Of a stretch of 64,000 nt of DNA, positions 46,940 to 57,171 are shown piece after piece. The stretch's first letter is position 1. Each line of letters starts with the position of its first letter. This stretch comes from Formosa sp. L2A11 (GTDB lineage Bacteria > Bacteroidota > Bacteroidia > Flavobacteriales > Flavobacteriaceae): the NCBI RefSeq assembly GCF_009796865.1, contig NZ_CP047028.1, positions 992,001 to 1,056,000 of the forward strand, given 5' to 3'. The notes under the pieces were generated by a model. It was not told the origin of the DNA, made no database searches, and worked only from the letters and a program-made list of their open reading frames with translations. The position numbers and the translations under genes were made by a program.

Positions 46940-49900
46940 TTAGTTTATTAGTTTCTTTGTTACAGTATTACCATCTTCTAATGAAATAGACACAATATAT
47001 CCTCCTCTTGAAAAAGAGAAAGGAGCACTAAACTCTGTTGTATTATTAGCAGAATTATAGTTTATAACTTGTTTACCTGTTAAATCGAACACTTGAATTG
47101 CATTAATCGTTTTAGACGATTTTACATATAATGTTCCATTTTTTATATAGGTAAATGTATTCTCAACTAAAGCATCATCTACAGCCAAGGTACTCTCGTT
47201 ACTCGCCGTATATACTAAAACAAAACGATCTTTAGTTTCTCCTGAAACAGCTGTAAAACTATAAGGCGAATCTCTTAAATCATGTTCAATATTTAAATAC
47301 GTATCTTTTAAATAAATTTCTTGATCAGCCTCTACAAATTTACTTCCCTTAAGATTATCTATACCTATTTTATACGTTCCATTATCCGGAACATCTATAC
47401 CTAACGGTACCATATCTGAATTTAAGAAAGGTAATGGACGTCCTTGAATTACCATTTTATCGTCTGATATTAATGAGTATATCTGAAAATCATCAGTGTT
47501 TATATAGGCATCATAAAGTCTATCTTTTTTCAAAGTAGCACCATTTGCATATCCTACTAAAGTACTTTTAGATTCATTCTTTTCATTTATCAAATTTAAC
47601 CAAATCAATTGTTTCTCTGAAGATGCTGTATCTGATTCTGAAGTTGTTCTAAAAAAGTCTGAATTATCGTAATCATTTTCTGAAGCATCATAACGCATAT
47701 CGTTAGTAAAATCGACATTAAGATCTGTTGCATCACTATCTACTTTTACAAAAAAGCCTTGCCCTGAAGCAATGTTTCCATCGAAATCTACACCTGAAGG
47801 AACAGAACCTATACCATTATATACTAAATAATCGTCTTCACTATAATTTATTCCAAAATCTTCATAAAAATCACTAGCATTATCTTTTGATAATACTATT
47901 CCGTGCATCCATAAACTTACACTTCCTTCAATATTAGTATTGGCTTCTAAAAATGAATCAGCACTTAAAGCAGAAGGATATGGATTACCTATTAAATTAA
48001 AGTTTTTTTCATCGTCGCTCACTTCTGTACCTGTAGATTTCTGTACAGCAATACTTATATCTGCATTATTTGGTGTTCCTACAAAGCTTGTAGTAAAATC
48101 GGAAGCACTAGGTACACGAGCGATATAACCTTTACCTGCAACCATTGTTTCACTAGTAACACTTATCCAATTTCCAGATGAACCATTAGCATTTCCATCT
48201 GTAGGATCCCACTTGTACATTCTTGAATTTGGAATATTAGAGATATTAAAATCTGAAACAGGAGAAGACCAATATACATAATCGTAAGTATGTAAATCGT
48301 CGGCTAAACGCTTCATTGTAATATCTCCCGAATTTATATTGCCGTCTTCATCATTAATCTGTACTAAACTCGCATTGTTTTCTAAAGTAAATGTTCCTGC
48401 AGCAACTGCGGGAGCAGTATTACCATCTTCAAGCGTATAACTTGCTTCATAGGGCTCTACTGTTATTTCATTATAAAGGGTAAGTGTTTTTTTAGAAGGA
48501 ATAACAACATCATTCCCTGCTTTTACGGTACAGTCGCAACCTACAAGATCTGTATCTTCATTGTAATCATTATAAAAAATTAAACTTTTATCTTGATCGT
48601 TTATAGTTATACCTGCCTCATCATATAGACTTGAAATACTCCAAGAAGTCCCATCCCAGGAAGCAGGTGTTCCCCCTTGCGACAAAGTAACAGGCACTGT
48701 TATTGAGCCAAACTCGTTAGATACTCTTACGTTATAGGTCGCTAAATCTGATTCTTCAACGTTATCTATAGTAAGAGAAGCATCTGTATCTGATAAATCT
48801 TCGTTATATTTTTTCCATTGGTAATGCAATGCTTCATCTGTGCTAGCAGTACTTCCAGAAAACCCTCCATCTACCTCAGCAGAAACTGTAAAAGTAATGT
48901 CTGTATCACTAGGTAATCTACACACATATCTAGGCAATAAAACATCGGCGGTAGGCGCTTTTATATCAAAAGCACTTTTATTATATGCTAGAAAAGATAA
49001 ATCACATTTTCCTCCTGCCATTAAATTAATATTATTTACATTCCCTATGTACGAATCTGTATCATTAGAATCATCTGTAATATCAAAATCAGACAACTCA
49101 AGACCAACCATTCTTAGTGGTCTAGTAGCATCATCTCCTAATTTTTTTTGCACAGGGGTAGAAGTCGCAAAAGACTCTTCTTTCATGCTGTAAAAATCTA
49201 CATACCAAGTTGTTAATAACGATGCCCCAGGAGTTTTTTCATCATATATAATTAATTTAATGGGTCTTCCTACAACATTTCCATCTTCGTCTGCATAATA
49301 ATAAACATCATAACCATTTGTACCTCCTGGTTGTGCAATTTGTGTTATTAATAAATCTGGCGTACTATCTGTTACAGCTCCCACTAATCCATTACCACTA
49401 AAAAATTTGATACTTGAATTTTGATTAAAGTTTGCAATACCTGTACCTAAATCCAGACCATTTACTCCATCTGTAATTACATCGTAGGCTGTAAGTCCCT
49501 TTATAAAATTGGAAGTTATGGTTGAACCTTCACTTTTTTCTCCATCTACATAATCTGCAGTACCAATATAGTTATCTGAACCCGCGTCCCCTTCAACTCC
49601 ATTTGTAGAATATGCTTTAAACGTTTGTTCTACATACTGAGCAGGATCTGATATGTTTATTTCTCCTGACAGATTAGATTTTAACATGTCATTATCTACA
49701 CCTGTAGAATACACAATACCATTATATTTAAAACCTAATAAATCATTACTATTATCTAAACGTACAGAAGAAGTAGATCTCCAAAACACAGGCGTACTAT
49801 TTAAAACCTTGAGTTTAGAATAAATTTCTGTAATTTTTGTTACTGCATTTGTACCTCCTGAATTTTTTAAAACTCGAGTTCTAGGAGCAATATAATCTAT

Positions 49901-50239
49901 ATAAAAACTAGTAGCTGTGCCATCTATTTTTAAGTTCCCAGTAACATCATTTGTTGTTGTTGTTGTAGCTGAGTTTTTCGTAATTTCAAAACTCATTTCT
50001 GTAGAGCTTACAAAAGTCGTACTAGAAGTACTTATGTCATTACCTTTAATAGAAAATTCAGTTGACGATGTAAACCCTGTCCCTATAACTGTAATTTTTG
50101 TTTGGTACGTTACTCGCGTTGGAGATACACTTGTTACCGATTGACCAAAAAATTGAGTAGTAATAAATAGTAATAAAAGAAACGGTATTATTTTTTTAAA
50201 GGGCGTACAAAATTGCACGAGAGAAGTAATGTTTTTCAT
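46940..50239 (-). CDS. Large secreted IPT/Ig protein with T9SS sorting domain (paralogue 2)
   Basis: 1,099 residues with the same layout as paralogue 1: signal peptide (about 1-33), IPT/TIG-like domain (SVSPTRVTYQTKITVIGTG), Ig-like region (HYQWKKYNEDLSD; NVRVSNEFGSITV), shared middle block, and C-terminal T9SS sorting domain ending VTKKLIN. The middle and C-terminal halves are highly similar to paralogue 1, while the N-terminal ~350 residues differ more. Sequence-specific binding partner unknown. Confidence 0.9.
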   Translation of the reverse strand: MKNITSLVQFCTPFKKIIPFLLLLFITTQFFGQSVTSVSPTRVTYQTKITVIGTGFTSSTEFSIKGNDISTSSTTFVSSTEMSFEITKNSATTTTTNDVTGNLKIDGTATSFYIDYIAPRTRVLKNSGGTNAVTKITEIYSKLKVLNSTPVFWRSTSSVRLDNSNDLLGFKYNGIVYSTGVDNDMLKSNLSGEINISDPAQYVEQTFKAYSTNGVEGDAGSDNYIGTADYVDGEKSEGSTITSNFIKGLTAYDVITDGVNGLDLGTGIANFNQNSSIKFFSGNGLVGAVTDSTPDLLITQIAQPGGTNGYDVYYYADEDGNVVGRPIKLIIYDEKTPGASLLTTWYVDFYSMKEESFATSTPVQKKLGDDATRPLRMVGLELSDFDITDDSNDTDSYIGNVNNINLMAGGKCDLSFLAYNKSAFDIKAPTADVLLPRYVCRLPSDTDITFTVSAEVDGGFSGSTASTDEALHYQWKKYNEDLSDTDASLTIDNVEESDLATYNVRVSNEFGSITVPVTLSQGGTPASWDGTSWSISSLYDEAGITINDQDKSLIFYNDYNEDTDLVGCDCTVKAGNDVVIPSKKTLTLYNEITVEPYEASYTLEDGNTAPAVAAGTFTLENNASLVQINDEDGNINSGDITMKRLADDLHTYDYVYWSSPVSDFNISNIPNSRMYKWDPTDGNANGSSGNWISVTSETMVAGKGYIARVPSASDFTTSFVGTPNNADISIAVQKSTGTEVSDDEKNFNLIGNPYPSALSADSFLEANTNIEGSVSLWMHGIVLSKDNASDFYEDFGINYSEDDYLVYNGIGSVPSGVDFDGNIASGQGFFVKVDSDATDLNVDFTNDMRYDASENDYDNSDFFRTTSESDTASSEKQLIWLNLINEKNESKSTLVGYANGATLKKDRLYDAYINTDDFQIYSLISDDKMVIQGRPLPFLNSDMVPLGIDVPDNGTYKIGIDNLKGSKFVEADQEIYLKDTYLNIEHDLRDSPYSFTAVSGETKDRFVLVYTASNESTLAVDDALVENTFTYIKNGTLYVKSSKTINAIQVFDLTGKQVINYNSANNTTEFSAPFSFSRGGYIVSISLEDGNTVTKKLIN

Positions 50240-50598
50240 AAGTAGAATAGTTAAGTCTTCTAGCTATAATTAACCTCACATACTGCTAGCATACAGTAGT
50301 AAGAAAAAATTAAATACTAACTTTGATACAAAATTAAGAAGTAGAATAATTGTAACAAAAAATTCAGACCATATGCACATTAATTCCTATGAACGGTTAA
50401 AAAAACACTACAAAAGGACTGAGCCTCTGATTTTTACCGTAACACAAAGTAAGTTTTTGCTTACAATAAAAATACAACTATAATTTAGCATTCTATTTAA
50501 ATAGCTTATTTTGAAAAAAAATGAAATGGTCTGTAACAATTAATTTATACTTTTTTATATAAAAAAAGTACCTTTACCTTTCAATAATTATAATTATA
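50240..50598. promoter_or_regulatory. Divergent promoter region between paralogue 2 and trpS
   Basis: 359 bp without a gene. Minus-strand -7 box TAATTTTG at 50329-50336, 90 nt before the paralogue 2 ATG. On the plus strand a weak TACCTTTA at 50569-50576 lies 22 nt before the trpS ATG. A short inverted repeat tactg/cagta (50281-50298) is in the paralogue leader. Confidence 0.45.
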
Positions 50599-51567
50599 AT
50601 GGCAAGAATTTTAACAGGTGTACAAAGTACAGGAACACCACATTTAGGAAATTTATTAGGAGCAATTATTCCTGCAATAGAAATGTCTGAAATAGATGCT
50701 AACGAATCGTATTTATTTATAGCAGATATGCATTCGCTAACTCAAATTAAAGATGCAGAAACACTTAGACACAATACCTATTGTGTTGCCGCGACTTGGC
50801 TTGCCTTTGGATTAGATATTGAAAAAGTAGTATTTTACAGACAAAGTGATATTCCTGAAACAACAGAATTAAGCTGGTATTTAAGCTGTTTTTTTCCATA
50901 CCAACGTTTAACTTTAGCTCATGGTTTTAAAGATAAAGCCGACAGATTGGATGATGTAAACGCAGGGTTATTTACATATCCAATGCTAATGGCTGCAGAT
51001 ATTTTATTATACGATGCAGAAATTATTCCTGTTGGAAAAGATCAATTACAACATATTGAGATGACACGTGATGTTGCATCTCGTTTTCATGCTAAAATGG
51101 GAGAAACATTTGTAATACCCGAAGGAAAAATTCTAGAAAACGGTATTTTAATCCCTGGTACAGATGGCGCTAAAATGAGTAAAAGTAAAAATAACCTTAT
51201 TAATATTTTTCAAAGCGATAAAAAATTACGCAAGCAAGTAATGAGTATTCAAACAGATAGTACTGCTCTCGAAGAACCAAAAGATTGGAGTACATGTAAT
51301 TGTTTTGCTATTTATAGCTTATTAGCTTCAGAAGAACAAATAGCAACCATGAAAGCTAATTATGAAAACGGAAATTATGGTTACGGGCATGCAAAACAAG
51401 CGCTTTTTGAATTAATTGTAGAGCGTTATGCGACCCAACGCGAACGTTTTGACTACTACATTAACAACCTAGAAGAAATAGATAAAGCCTTAGCTGTTGG
51501 TGCAGAAAAAGCTAAAAAAGTAGCACAGAGCACTTTAGCTCGTGTTCGTAAAAAAGTAGGATATTAA
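50599..51567 (+). CDS. trpS: Tryptophanyl-tRNA synthetase TrpS
   Basis: 322 residues, normal size. The HIGH motif is GTPHLGNLLGA and the KMSKS motif is GAKMSKSKNNLI, with VGKDQLQHIEMTRDVA between them. Class Ic enzyme charging tRNA(Trp). No leader attenuator or T-box was seen upstream. Confidence 0.98.
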   Translation: MARILTGVQSTGTPHLGNLLGAIIPAIEMSEIDANESYLFIADMHSLTQIKDAETLRHNTYCVAATWLAFGLDIEKVVFYRQSDIPETTELSWYLSCFFPYQRLTLAHGFKDKADRLDDVNAGLFTYPMLMAADILLYDAEIIPVGKDQLQHIEMTRDVASRFHAKMGETFVIPEGKILENGILIPGTDGAKMSKSKNNLINIFQSDKKLRKQVMSIQTDSTALEEPKDWSTCNCFAIYSLLASEEQIATMKANYENGNYGYGHAKQALFELIVERYATQRERFDYYINNLEEIDKALAVGAEKAKKVAQSTLARVRKKVGY

Positions 51568-51631
51568 GAAGCTAACACAATAAAAAAATTGTATTTTTAA
51601 TTTATATTGTTTTCTTCCTAAATTATAATAT

Positions 51632-53089
51632 ATGCTTCGCTTTAAACCACTATTTTTTTTATGCCTTTTTGTGGGTATTCATTTTGGATACGCACAAGAA
51701 GGCTTAAATTTTTCAGTTAATAATCAATTATATCTTAAAGGAAATTCTGCACTAATAGGAAATAATATTGTTAGTGAAGATGATGTTGAACCTTTTGACG
51801 ACAGATCTACTTTTAACGATAAAATTAAAATGCAGTTTATAGATGTAGACAACGATAAATCTACATTTAGTTCCAGTCAGGCTGTATTAACACTTCCAAA
51901 AAACTCAAAAAAAATAGCTTACGCAGCGCTATATTGGAGCGCTGTTTACAAATACGATAAAGGCGTAAAACGTACATTAAATAATCAAATTATTTACAAA
52001 GGGAACGATGAACGCACGCTAGATGTTAACAACATATTATTTAAAACTCCAAAAGGTGAATACACCCCAATTAAAGGTTTAAATGTATATGATAGTTATT
52101 TAAATTCCACATTCAACGATTCGAAACCCTATGTGTGCTATGCAGATATTACCGAAATACTTCAAAATACAGATACGCTAGACGGAAACTACACCGTAGC
52201 AAATATTAAAGCGACAGAAGGCTATATTTCTGGAGGTTGCTCTGGTGGTTGGTTAATGTATGTTATTTATGAAAACCCCGACGAAAAACCTAAATATTTT
52301 ACGACCTACAATGGTTTTATAGAAGTTAATAAGAAACCCGTAGATATTACTTTTGCCGATTTTAAAACAGATGAACAAGGCGATATAAAAACAGCGCTCT
52401 CCATAGGAACTTTAGAAGGAGACAGTAAATTAAAAACAGATATGTGTACCGTTTTCGACTATAACAAAAACAAATATGTACCATTATCTACGCCTTTAAG
52501 ACCTGAAAACAATTTCTTTAATAGCACCATAACTATAGATAATAAATATTTTAAAGATCGGACTCCAAATAGCATGAATACTTTAGGTTTCGACTTAGTA
52601 AAAATGACACTTCCTAACAAAAACAACAACATTCTATCTAATAACAGTTCTGAATTAACTATTAAATTAAAAACAAAAGCAGATCGTTTTTTCTTGTTTT
52701 TTGTCGCTTTTGAAACTGAAATTAGTCCGATTTATTTAGAAAATAAAAACGACGATTATTATATGACGGTAGATATTGACACCTATGCATTACCACAAAA
52801 TGAAGATGTTCTTAAAATAGAGAAATTAAAAACAATCTCAATCCCCAATTTAGAACCAGGATATTACCTTGTAACCAATGTATTTTCCGTAGAAAGCAAT
52901 GCCGAAAATTGGAAACAGTTTTTAAGAGAAAAAGGACACACTCCAAGATCTTATAAGAACCCTAAAAATAATTGGGATTATATTTATTTAGAAATGAGCG
53001 AAGACCCTAATGTAGTCTACCTAAAACAACGTGAGTTATCGCGACTGGATTATTTTGAAGATATATGGGTTTTAAAAATTAATATGTAA
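51632..53089 (+). CDS. Secreted protein with SPOR-like C-terminal end
   Basis: 485 residues; signal peptide about 1-21 (GIHFGYAQEG). The middle is beta-rich (LPKNSKKIAYAALYWSAVY; GGCSGGWLMYVIYENP) like a family of surface proteins near flavobacterial gliding and cell-surface genes. The end (LEPGYYLVTNVFSVESNAE; then WDYIYLEMSED and FEDIWVLKI) looks like a SPOR-type fold, which binds denuded peptidoglycan in other proteins. Function not known. It starts 64 nt after trpS. Confidence 0.75.
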   Translation: MLRFKPLFFLCLFVGIHFGYAQEGLNFSVNNQLYLKGNSALIGNNIVSEDDVEPFDDRSTFNDKIKMQFIDVDNDKSTFSSSQAVLTLPKNSKKIAYAALYWSAVYKYDKGVKRTLNNQIIYKGNDERTLDVNNILFKTPKGEYTPIKGLNVYDSYLNSTFNDSKPYVCYADITEILQNTDTLDGNYTVANIKATEGYISGGCSGGWLMYVIYENPDEKPKYFTTYNGFIEVNKKPVDITFADFKTDEQGDIKTALSIGTLEGDSKLKTDMCTVFDYNKNKYVPLSTPLRPENNFFNSTITIDNKYFKDRTPNSMNTLGFDLVKMTLPNKNNNILSNNSSELTIKLKTKADRFFLFFVAFETEISPIYLENKNDDYYMTVDIDTYALPQNEDVLKIEKLKTISIPNLEPGYYLVTNVFSVESNAENWKQFLREKGHTPRSYKNPKNNWDYIYLEMSEDPNVVYLKQRELSRLDYFEDIWVLKINM

Positions 53090-53092
53090 CCT

Positions 53093-54193
53093 TTATATTA
53101 ATTCGAATAATTTCCCTGGCAACGGACGAATAACACCTTTTAATTCCATATTTAACAACACACTGGCCGTTTTAAAAATAGGTAAACCACACTCTATTGC
53201 AATAGTATCTAATATTTGTTTATCTGCCGTTTTTAAAAAATTAAAAATTAGCTGTTCCTGATTATCCAACTCTACAAACAGTTGTTTTTGTATCACTTTT
53301 TGTTTTGCTTCTAACTGCCAATTCAACATATACGCAACATCTAAAGGCGTAGATAACAGCTGTGCTTTTTGTTGTTTTATTAAATTATTGCACCCAATAC
53401 TTAACCTATCTGTTGGCCTACCAGGCACAGCAAAAACATCTCGACTATAGCTATTTGCAATATCTGCAGTTACTAAACTTCCGCCACGCTCGGCAGACTC
53501 TATTACAATTGTTGCAGAACTTACCCCTGCGATAATACGGTTACGTTTTAAAAAGTTATTCCTATCAAACACGGAAGAGCTCCAAAAATCGGTAAGAAAA
53601 CCACCATGTTTATCAACATCTGCAACATATTTTTTATGCACTTTAGGATAGGTCTGATTCAAACCATGGGCTAAACATCCTATAGTTTGTAAACCATTTT
53701 TCATGGCCGCTTTATGCGCAGTTATATCTGTACCATAAGCAAACCCAGAAACAATAACTGGATTAAAAGGAGCGAGTTCTTCAATTAGTTTTTCACAAAA
53801 AGCAATGCCGCTCGTGGTAATTTTACGAGTACCAACAATACTAATTATACGCTTAGATTCTAAATCTATAGCACCAGATTGAAACAATAGAATTGGGCCA
53901 TCTATACAATGTTTTAATTTTTCAGGATAATTAGCAGCTTTAAAATACAAACAATTAATCGCGTGTTCTTTAATAAACTCCAACTCAAGTTCTGCTGCTT
54001 TTAAATGCGTACTTAAACCTAACCCCTTTAATCTTAAGGTTCCAATACCATCAATTTTAGCTAGCACATGCTTTTTTTCTTTAAAAACAGCTTCTGCAGA
54101 TCCACAATGTGCTATTAATTTTTTAGCACCTACATCTCCAATATTAGAAACATGTTGTAATGCTAAAACATATAAAATTTCATCTTCAGTCAT
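53093..54193 (-). CDS. dprA: DNA-processing protein DprA
   Basis: 366 residues. An N-terminal helix-hairpin-helix-like part (KKLIAHCGSAEAVF; IDGIGTLRLKGLG), a Rossmann fold with SIVGTRKITTSG, VSGFAYGTDITAHKAA, NRIIAG and ESAERGGSLVTADIA, and a C-terminal winged-helix end of about 70 residues. DprA loads RecA onto incoming single-stranded DNA in natural transformation. Convergent with the SPOR-like gene, 3 nt apart. Confidence 0.96.
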   Translation of the reverse strand: MTEDEILYVLALQHVSNIGDVGAKKLIAHCGSAEAVFKEKKHVLAKIDGIGTLRLKGLGLSTHLKAAELELEFIKEHAINCLYFKAANYPEKLKHCIDGPILLFQSGAIDLESKRIISIVGTRKITTSGIAFCEKLIEELAPFNPVIVSGFAYGTDITAHKAAMKNGLQTIGCLAHGLNQTYPKVHKKYVADVDKHGGFLTDFWSSSVFDRNNFLKRNRIIAGVSSATIVIESAERGGSLVTADIANSYSRDVFAVPGRPTDRLSIGCNNLIKQQKAQLLSTPLDVAYMLNWQLEAKQKVIQKQLFVELDNQEQLIFNFLKTADKQILDTIAIECGLPIFKTASVLLNMELKGVIRPLPGKLFELI

Positions 54194-54340
54194 AGTCCTA
54201 TAAAACCAAATTCAATTAAAAAAGAATATTTTTAATCATTTTACTAAATTTAAACAATTGATTTTTAACACACAAGAAACTTTTTGCTTTGGTGTTAATA
54301 AAAAGTTATACACCATATTATGAACACATAAAATTTTAAT

Positions 54341-54348
54341 TAACTTTG
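54341..54348 (+). promoter_or_regulatory. -7 box next to the start of the HU/SPOR gene
   Basis: TAACTTTG (TAnnTTTG) ending 5 nt before ATG 54354, so the transcript should be leaderless or nearly so. Confidence 0.55.
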
Positions 54349-54353
54349 CATTT

Positions 54354-55292
54354 ATGCAATTAGAAAACTACATAAGCGACCTTTTATACAGATACGAATG
54401 TGTTATCGTTCCTGAGTTTGGAGCGTTTTTAACACAACGTGTTTCTGCTAAGATAAATACAAGCACAAATACTTTTTATCCGCCTAAAAAAGCGATTTCT
54501 TTTAACGAACAAATTCAACAAAATGATGGACTTTTAGCTCATTATATTGCTGATGTAGAAAAAATTCCTTTCGAAATTGCACTAGAAAAGATAAAAAAAT
54601 GTGTTGGTTCTATTAAATCTCAATTGGTTGAAAAGGAAACTATTTCTTTAGAAAACATTGGGTCTTTAACACTAAATGAAGAAGGCAAGGTCACATTCGA
54701 ACCTTTTAATCATTTAAACTATTTAACAGATGCATTTGGATTAAACCAAATGGTTTCTCCTGCTATTTCTAGAATTGAATATAAACGCGAAATAGAATCT
54801 ATAGAGAAAGTAATACCGCTTGCAATTACACCAGAACGTCGTAAATCAAGACCATATTTACGCTATGCTGCTGTAGCTGTTTTAGCTTTAGGTATTAGTA
54901 GTTTTATTGGTTCTAAATATTATGTAAATAAGGTTGAAAGTCACAACCAAATTGCACAAGAATCTGCGAACACTCAATTAGAACATAAAATTCAAGAAGC
55001 AACTTTTGTTATTGAAAACCCATTACCTGCAGTAAAATTAATAGTTACTAAACCTGTGGGATCTTACCACATTGTAGCTGGAGCTTTTCGCGTAGAAGAA
55101 AACTGCGATAGGATTGTTTCAAACCTAAAAGCTGAAGGTTTTAATGCAAGAAAAATTGGCGTAAACAAATACGGATTACATCAAGTGATTTACGATAGCT
55201 ATGAAAGTAGAGAAAAAGCTTATGAAGCTTTAAATGAAATCAGAAAAAACGGTAATCCAGATGCTTGGATGCTTGTAAAAAACTTAGACTAA
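54354..55292 (+). CDS. HU-CCDC81 and SPOR domain protein
   Basis: 312 residues. Two HU-like (HU-CCDC81-type) domains at the N-terminus (about 1-135: YECVIVPEFGAFLTQRVSA; ISLENIGSLTLNEEGKV), a membrane helix at about 168-187 (YAAVAVLALGISSFIGSKYY), and a SPOR domain at the end (about 230-312, YHIVAGAFRVEENCDRIV). Typical Bacteroidota layout that links a DNA-binding-like inner domain with peptidoglycan binding outside, with a proposed role in division. Terminator follows. Confidence 0.92.
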   Translation: MQLENYISDLLYRYECVIVPEFGAFLTQRVSAKINTSTNTFYPPKKAISFNEQIQQNDGLLAHYIADVEKIPFEIALEKIKKCVGSIKSQLVEKETISLENIGSLTLNEEGKVTFEPFNHLNYLTDAFGLNQMVSPAISRIEYKREIESIEKVIPLAITPERRKSRPYLRYAAVAVLALGISSFIGSKYYVNKVESHNQIAQESANTQLEHKIQEATFVIENPLPAVKLIVTKPVGSYHIVAGAFRVEENCDRIVSNLKAEGFNARKIGVNKYGLHQVIYDSYESREKAYEALNEIRKNGNPDAWMLVKNLD

Positions 55293-55312
55293 AACACATT
55301 TTAAAATTATAT

Positions 55313-55348
55313 AAAGCGTTATAAGTATTTCTTATAACGCTTTTTTTT
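55313..55348 (+). terminator. Terminator after the HU/SPOR gene
   Basis: aagcgttataag / cttataacgctt, 12-bp perfect stem with loop tattt and eight T. Confidence 0.9.
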
Positions 55349-55419
55349 ATAGAGGTAAAATCTAAATTTATATTTGGAAGTCACCCCTCACTTTGTACCT
55401 TTAACTCAAATAAATTTCT

Positions 55420-55938
55420 ATGGAACCAAAAACAGCAGAAGCTACTAAAACAACATTAACAGATCTTGTATTACCAAGCGAGACAAATCCCTTAAACAAT
55501 ATGTTTGGAGGAGAATTACTAGCGCGTATGGATCGTGCCGCAAGTATTGCAGCGCGTCGTCATTCAAGACGATTTGTAGTTACCGCCTCTGTAAACCATG
55601 TTGCTTTTAACCATGCAATACCATTAGGTAGTGTTGTAATTGTTGAAGCTAAAGTTTCTAGAGCCTTTAAGAGCTCTATGGAAGTGTACATAGATGTTTG
55701 GACAGAAGACAGAGAATCTGGGCTTAAAACAAAGGCAAACATTGCCATTTACACATTTGTTGCTGTTAATGACAGCGGAAGACCAATTCCTGTTCCAGAA
55801 CTTATTCCTGAAACTGAATTAGAAAAAGAACGCTACGAGGCTGCCTTACGCCGTAAACAATTAAGCTTGATATTAGCAGGCAGAATGAAGCCTAATGAAG
55901 CAACAGAATTAAAAGCGCTCTTTTTAAAAGACGAATAA
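55420..55938 (+). CDS. Acyl-CoA thioesterase (hotdog fold)
   Basis: 172 residues, single hotdog domain. LPSETNPLNNMFGGELLARMDRAA is the conserved helix start (position 19 on; Asn-x-x-Met-Phe-Gly-Gly), then SVNHVAFNHAIPLGSVVIV and an extended C-terminal helix. Hydrolyses fatty acyl-CoA to free acid. Runs alone between the HU/SPOR terminator and the convergent EnvC-like gene (3-nt gap). Confidence 0.93.
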   Translation: MEPKTAEATKTTLTDLVLPSETNPLNNMFGGELLARMDRAASIAARRHSRRFVVTASVNHVAFNHAIPLGSVVIVEAKVSRAFKSSMEVYIDVWTEDRESGLKTKANIAIYTFVAVNDSGRPIPVPELIPETELEKERYEAALRRKQLSLILAGRMKPNEATELKALFLKDE

Positions 55939-55941
55939 CAC

Positions 55942-57171
55942 TTACATTTTATAAAGCCACAACGAAGGATTTTGCGTTGTACTTTCCTTAAAAATACTAA
56001 AACTTAATGTAGTATCTCCAGTAGAGCTATTGGTAAATACCTGACCTATAGCTTGACTGGTTACTACTTTATCGCCTTTCTTAACATACACTTTAGATAA
56101 GTTTTTATAAGCTGTAAAATAGTTACCATGCTGAACTAATACGGTTGGATTCCCTTTTTTCTGAACAATTATAGCATACACTTCGCCATTAAATACAGCA
56201 CGAACTTCTGCTCCTGGACTTGTTGCAATACGCACACCATTACTATGTATTGTAGCCGATTTAACAATTGGGTGAGGCTGATTTCCATAACGTAATGTAA
56301 CCACTCCTTTTTGTACTGGCCAAGGTAATTTTCCTTTATTAGCAACAAAACTAGCCGCTAGACTTTTAGCTTCAGGTGTTAAAGCAAAACCTTTAGCTGT
56401 TGTACTTTTTCCTGCTTTTTTATTAGATTTTGCAATAGCTTCGCGAATTAATTTCTCGATTTCACGATCAATTTTATTTGCTTCTTGTTGCTTTTGTTTA
56501 ATTTGAGATGAATACGTTTTTAAATCCTTCTGAATAGAAGCCATTAAAGTACGTTGCTGTCTGCGCTCTAACTCCAACTGTCCTTGCGCTATACTATTGT
56601 CTTTTATTAACTCCTGCTTATCTGCTTTTTGTTTTAGCAAGTTTGCATTTGCAACTTTTAAATCTTCAGTTTTAATTTTAATACTTGCAGCTTGCTCTTT
56701 TTGGTAAGTTGTATATTGCGTAATGTACTGTAAACGCTTATATGCTTGCTGAAAATTGGAAGACGATAATAAAAACATAACACGACTTTGCTCACTCCTA
56801 CTCTTATAAGAATGCACAATCATCTGGGCATAATCCTTCTTTAAATTTTCTAAATCCTCACGAAGTTGAGTAATCTCACGCTGATTTACTCCTATTTCGC
56901 GTGTTAGTAAATTAGCCTGTTGGTTAGTAACTTTAATTAAATTACTACGCACATTAATTTTATGATTTAAATCTTGAATTAATGATAATTGCGATTTCTC
57001 TTTCGATTTATTTTTGAACAACATGCTGTTTATTTGCTCAATCTCATTACGCAATTCTTGTCGGCGATTTTCCAACTCCTGTTGCTTTTTACTTTGGGCA
57101 AATACAGAAACACTGCTTAATAAACAGATAAAAATAACAACTAATGTATATGGGAACCGTGCTTTAATCAT
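55942..57171 (-). CDS. EnvC-like coiled-coil protein with degenerate LytM domain
   Basis: 409 residues. Signal peptide about 1-25, long coiled coil (about 26-250, QQELENRRQELRNEIEQ and more), then a C-terminal LytM/M23 domain (about 285-409). The metal site is incomplete: HPIVKSATIHSNGVRI lacks the expected Asp, and VQHGNYFTAYKNL has Asn where active enzymes have the second His. It is therefore likely an amidase activator like EnvC. Overlaps DUF4292 by 4 nt. Confidence 0.9.
   Translation of the reverse strand: MIKARFPYTLVVIFICLLSSVSVFAQSKKQQELENRRQELRNEIEQINSMLFKNKSKEKSQLSLIQDLNHKINVRSNLIKVTNQQANLLTREIGVNQREITQLREDLENLKKDYAQMIVHSYKSRSEQSRVMFLLSSSNFQQAYKRLQYITQYTTYQKEQAASIKIKTEDLKVANANLLKQKADKQELIKDNSIAQGQLELERRQQRTLMASIQKDLKTYSSQIKQKQQEANKIDREIEKLIREAIAKSNKKAGKSTTAKGFALTPEAKSLAASFVANKGKLPWPVQKGVVTLRYGNQPHPIVKSATIHSNGVRIATSPGAEVRAVFNGEVYAIIVQKKGNPTVLVQHGNYFTAYKNLSKVYVKKGDKVVTSQAIGQVFTNSSTGDTTLSFSIFKESTTQNPSLWLYKM

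Noticed and set aside
43157-50239. Assembly error doubling one large gene
   Set aside because: The paralogues differ clearly over their whole length, most in the front third, and have separate flanks.
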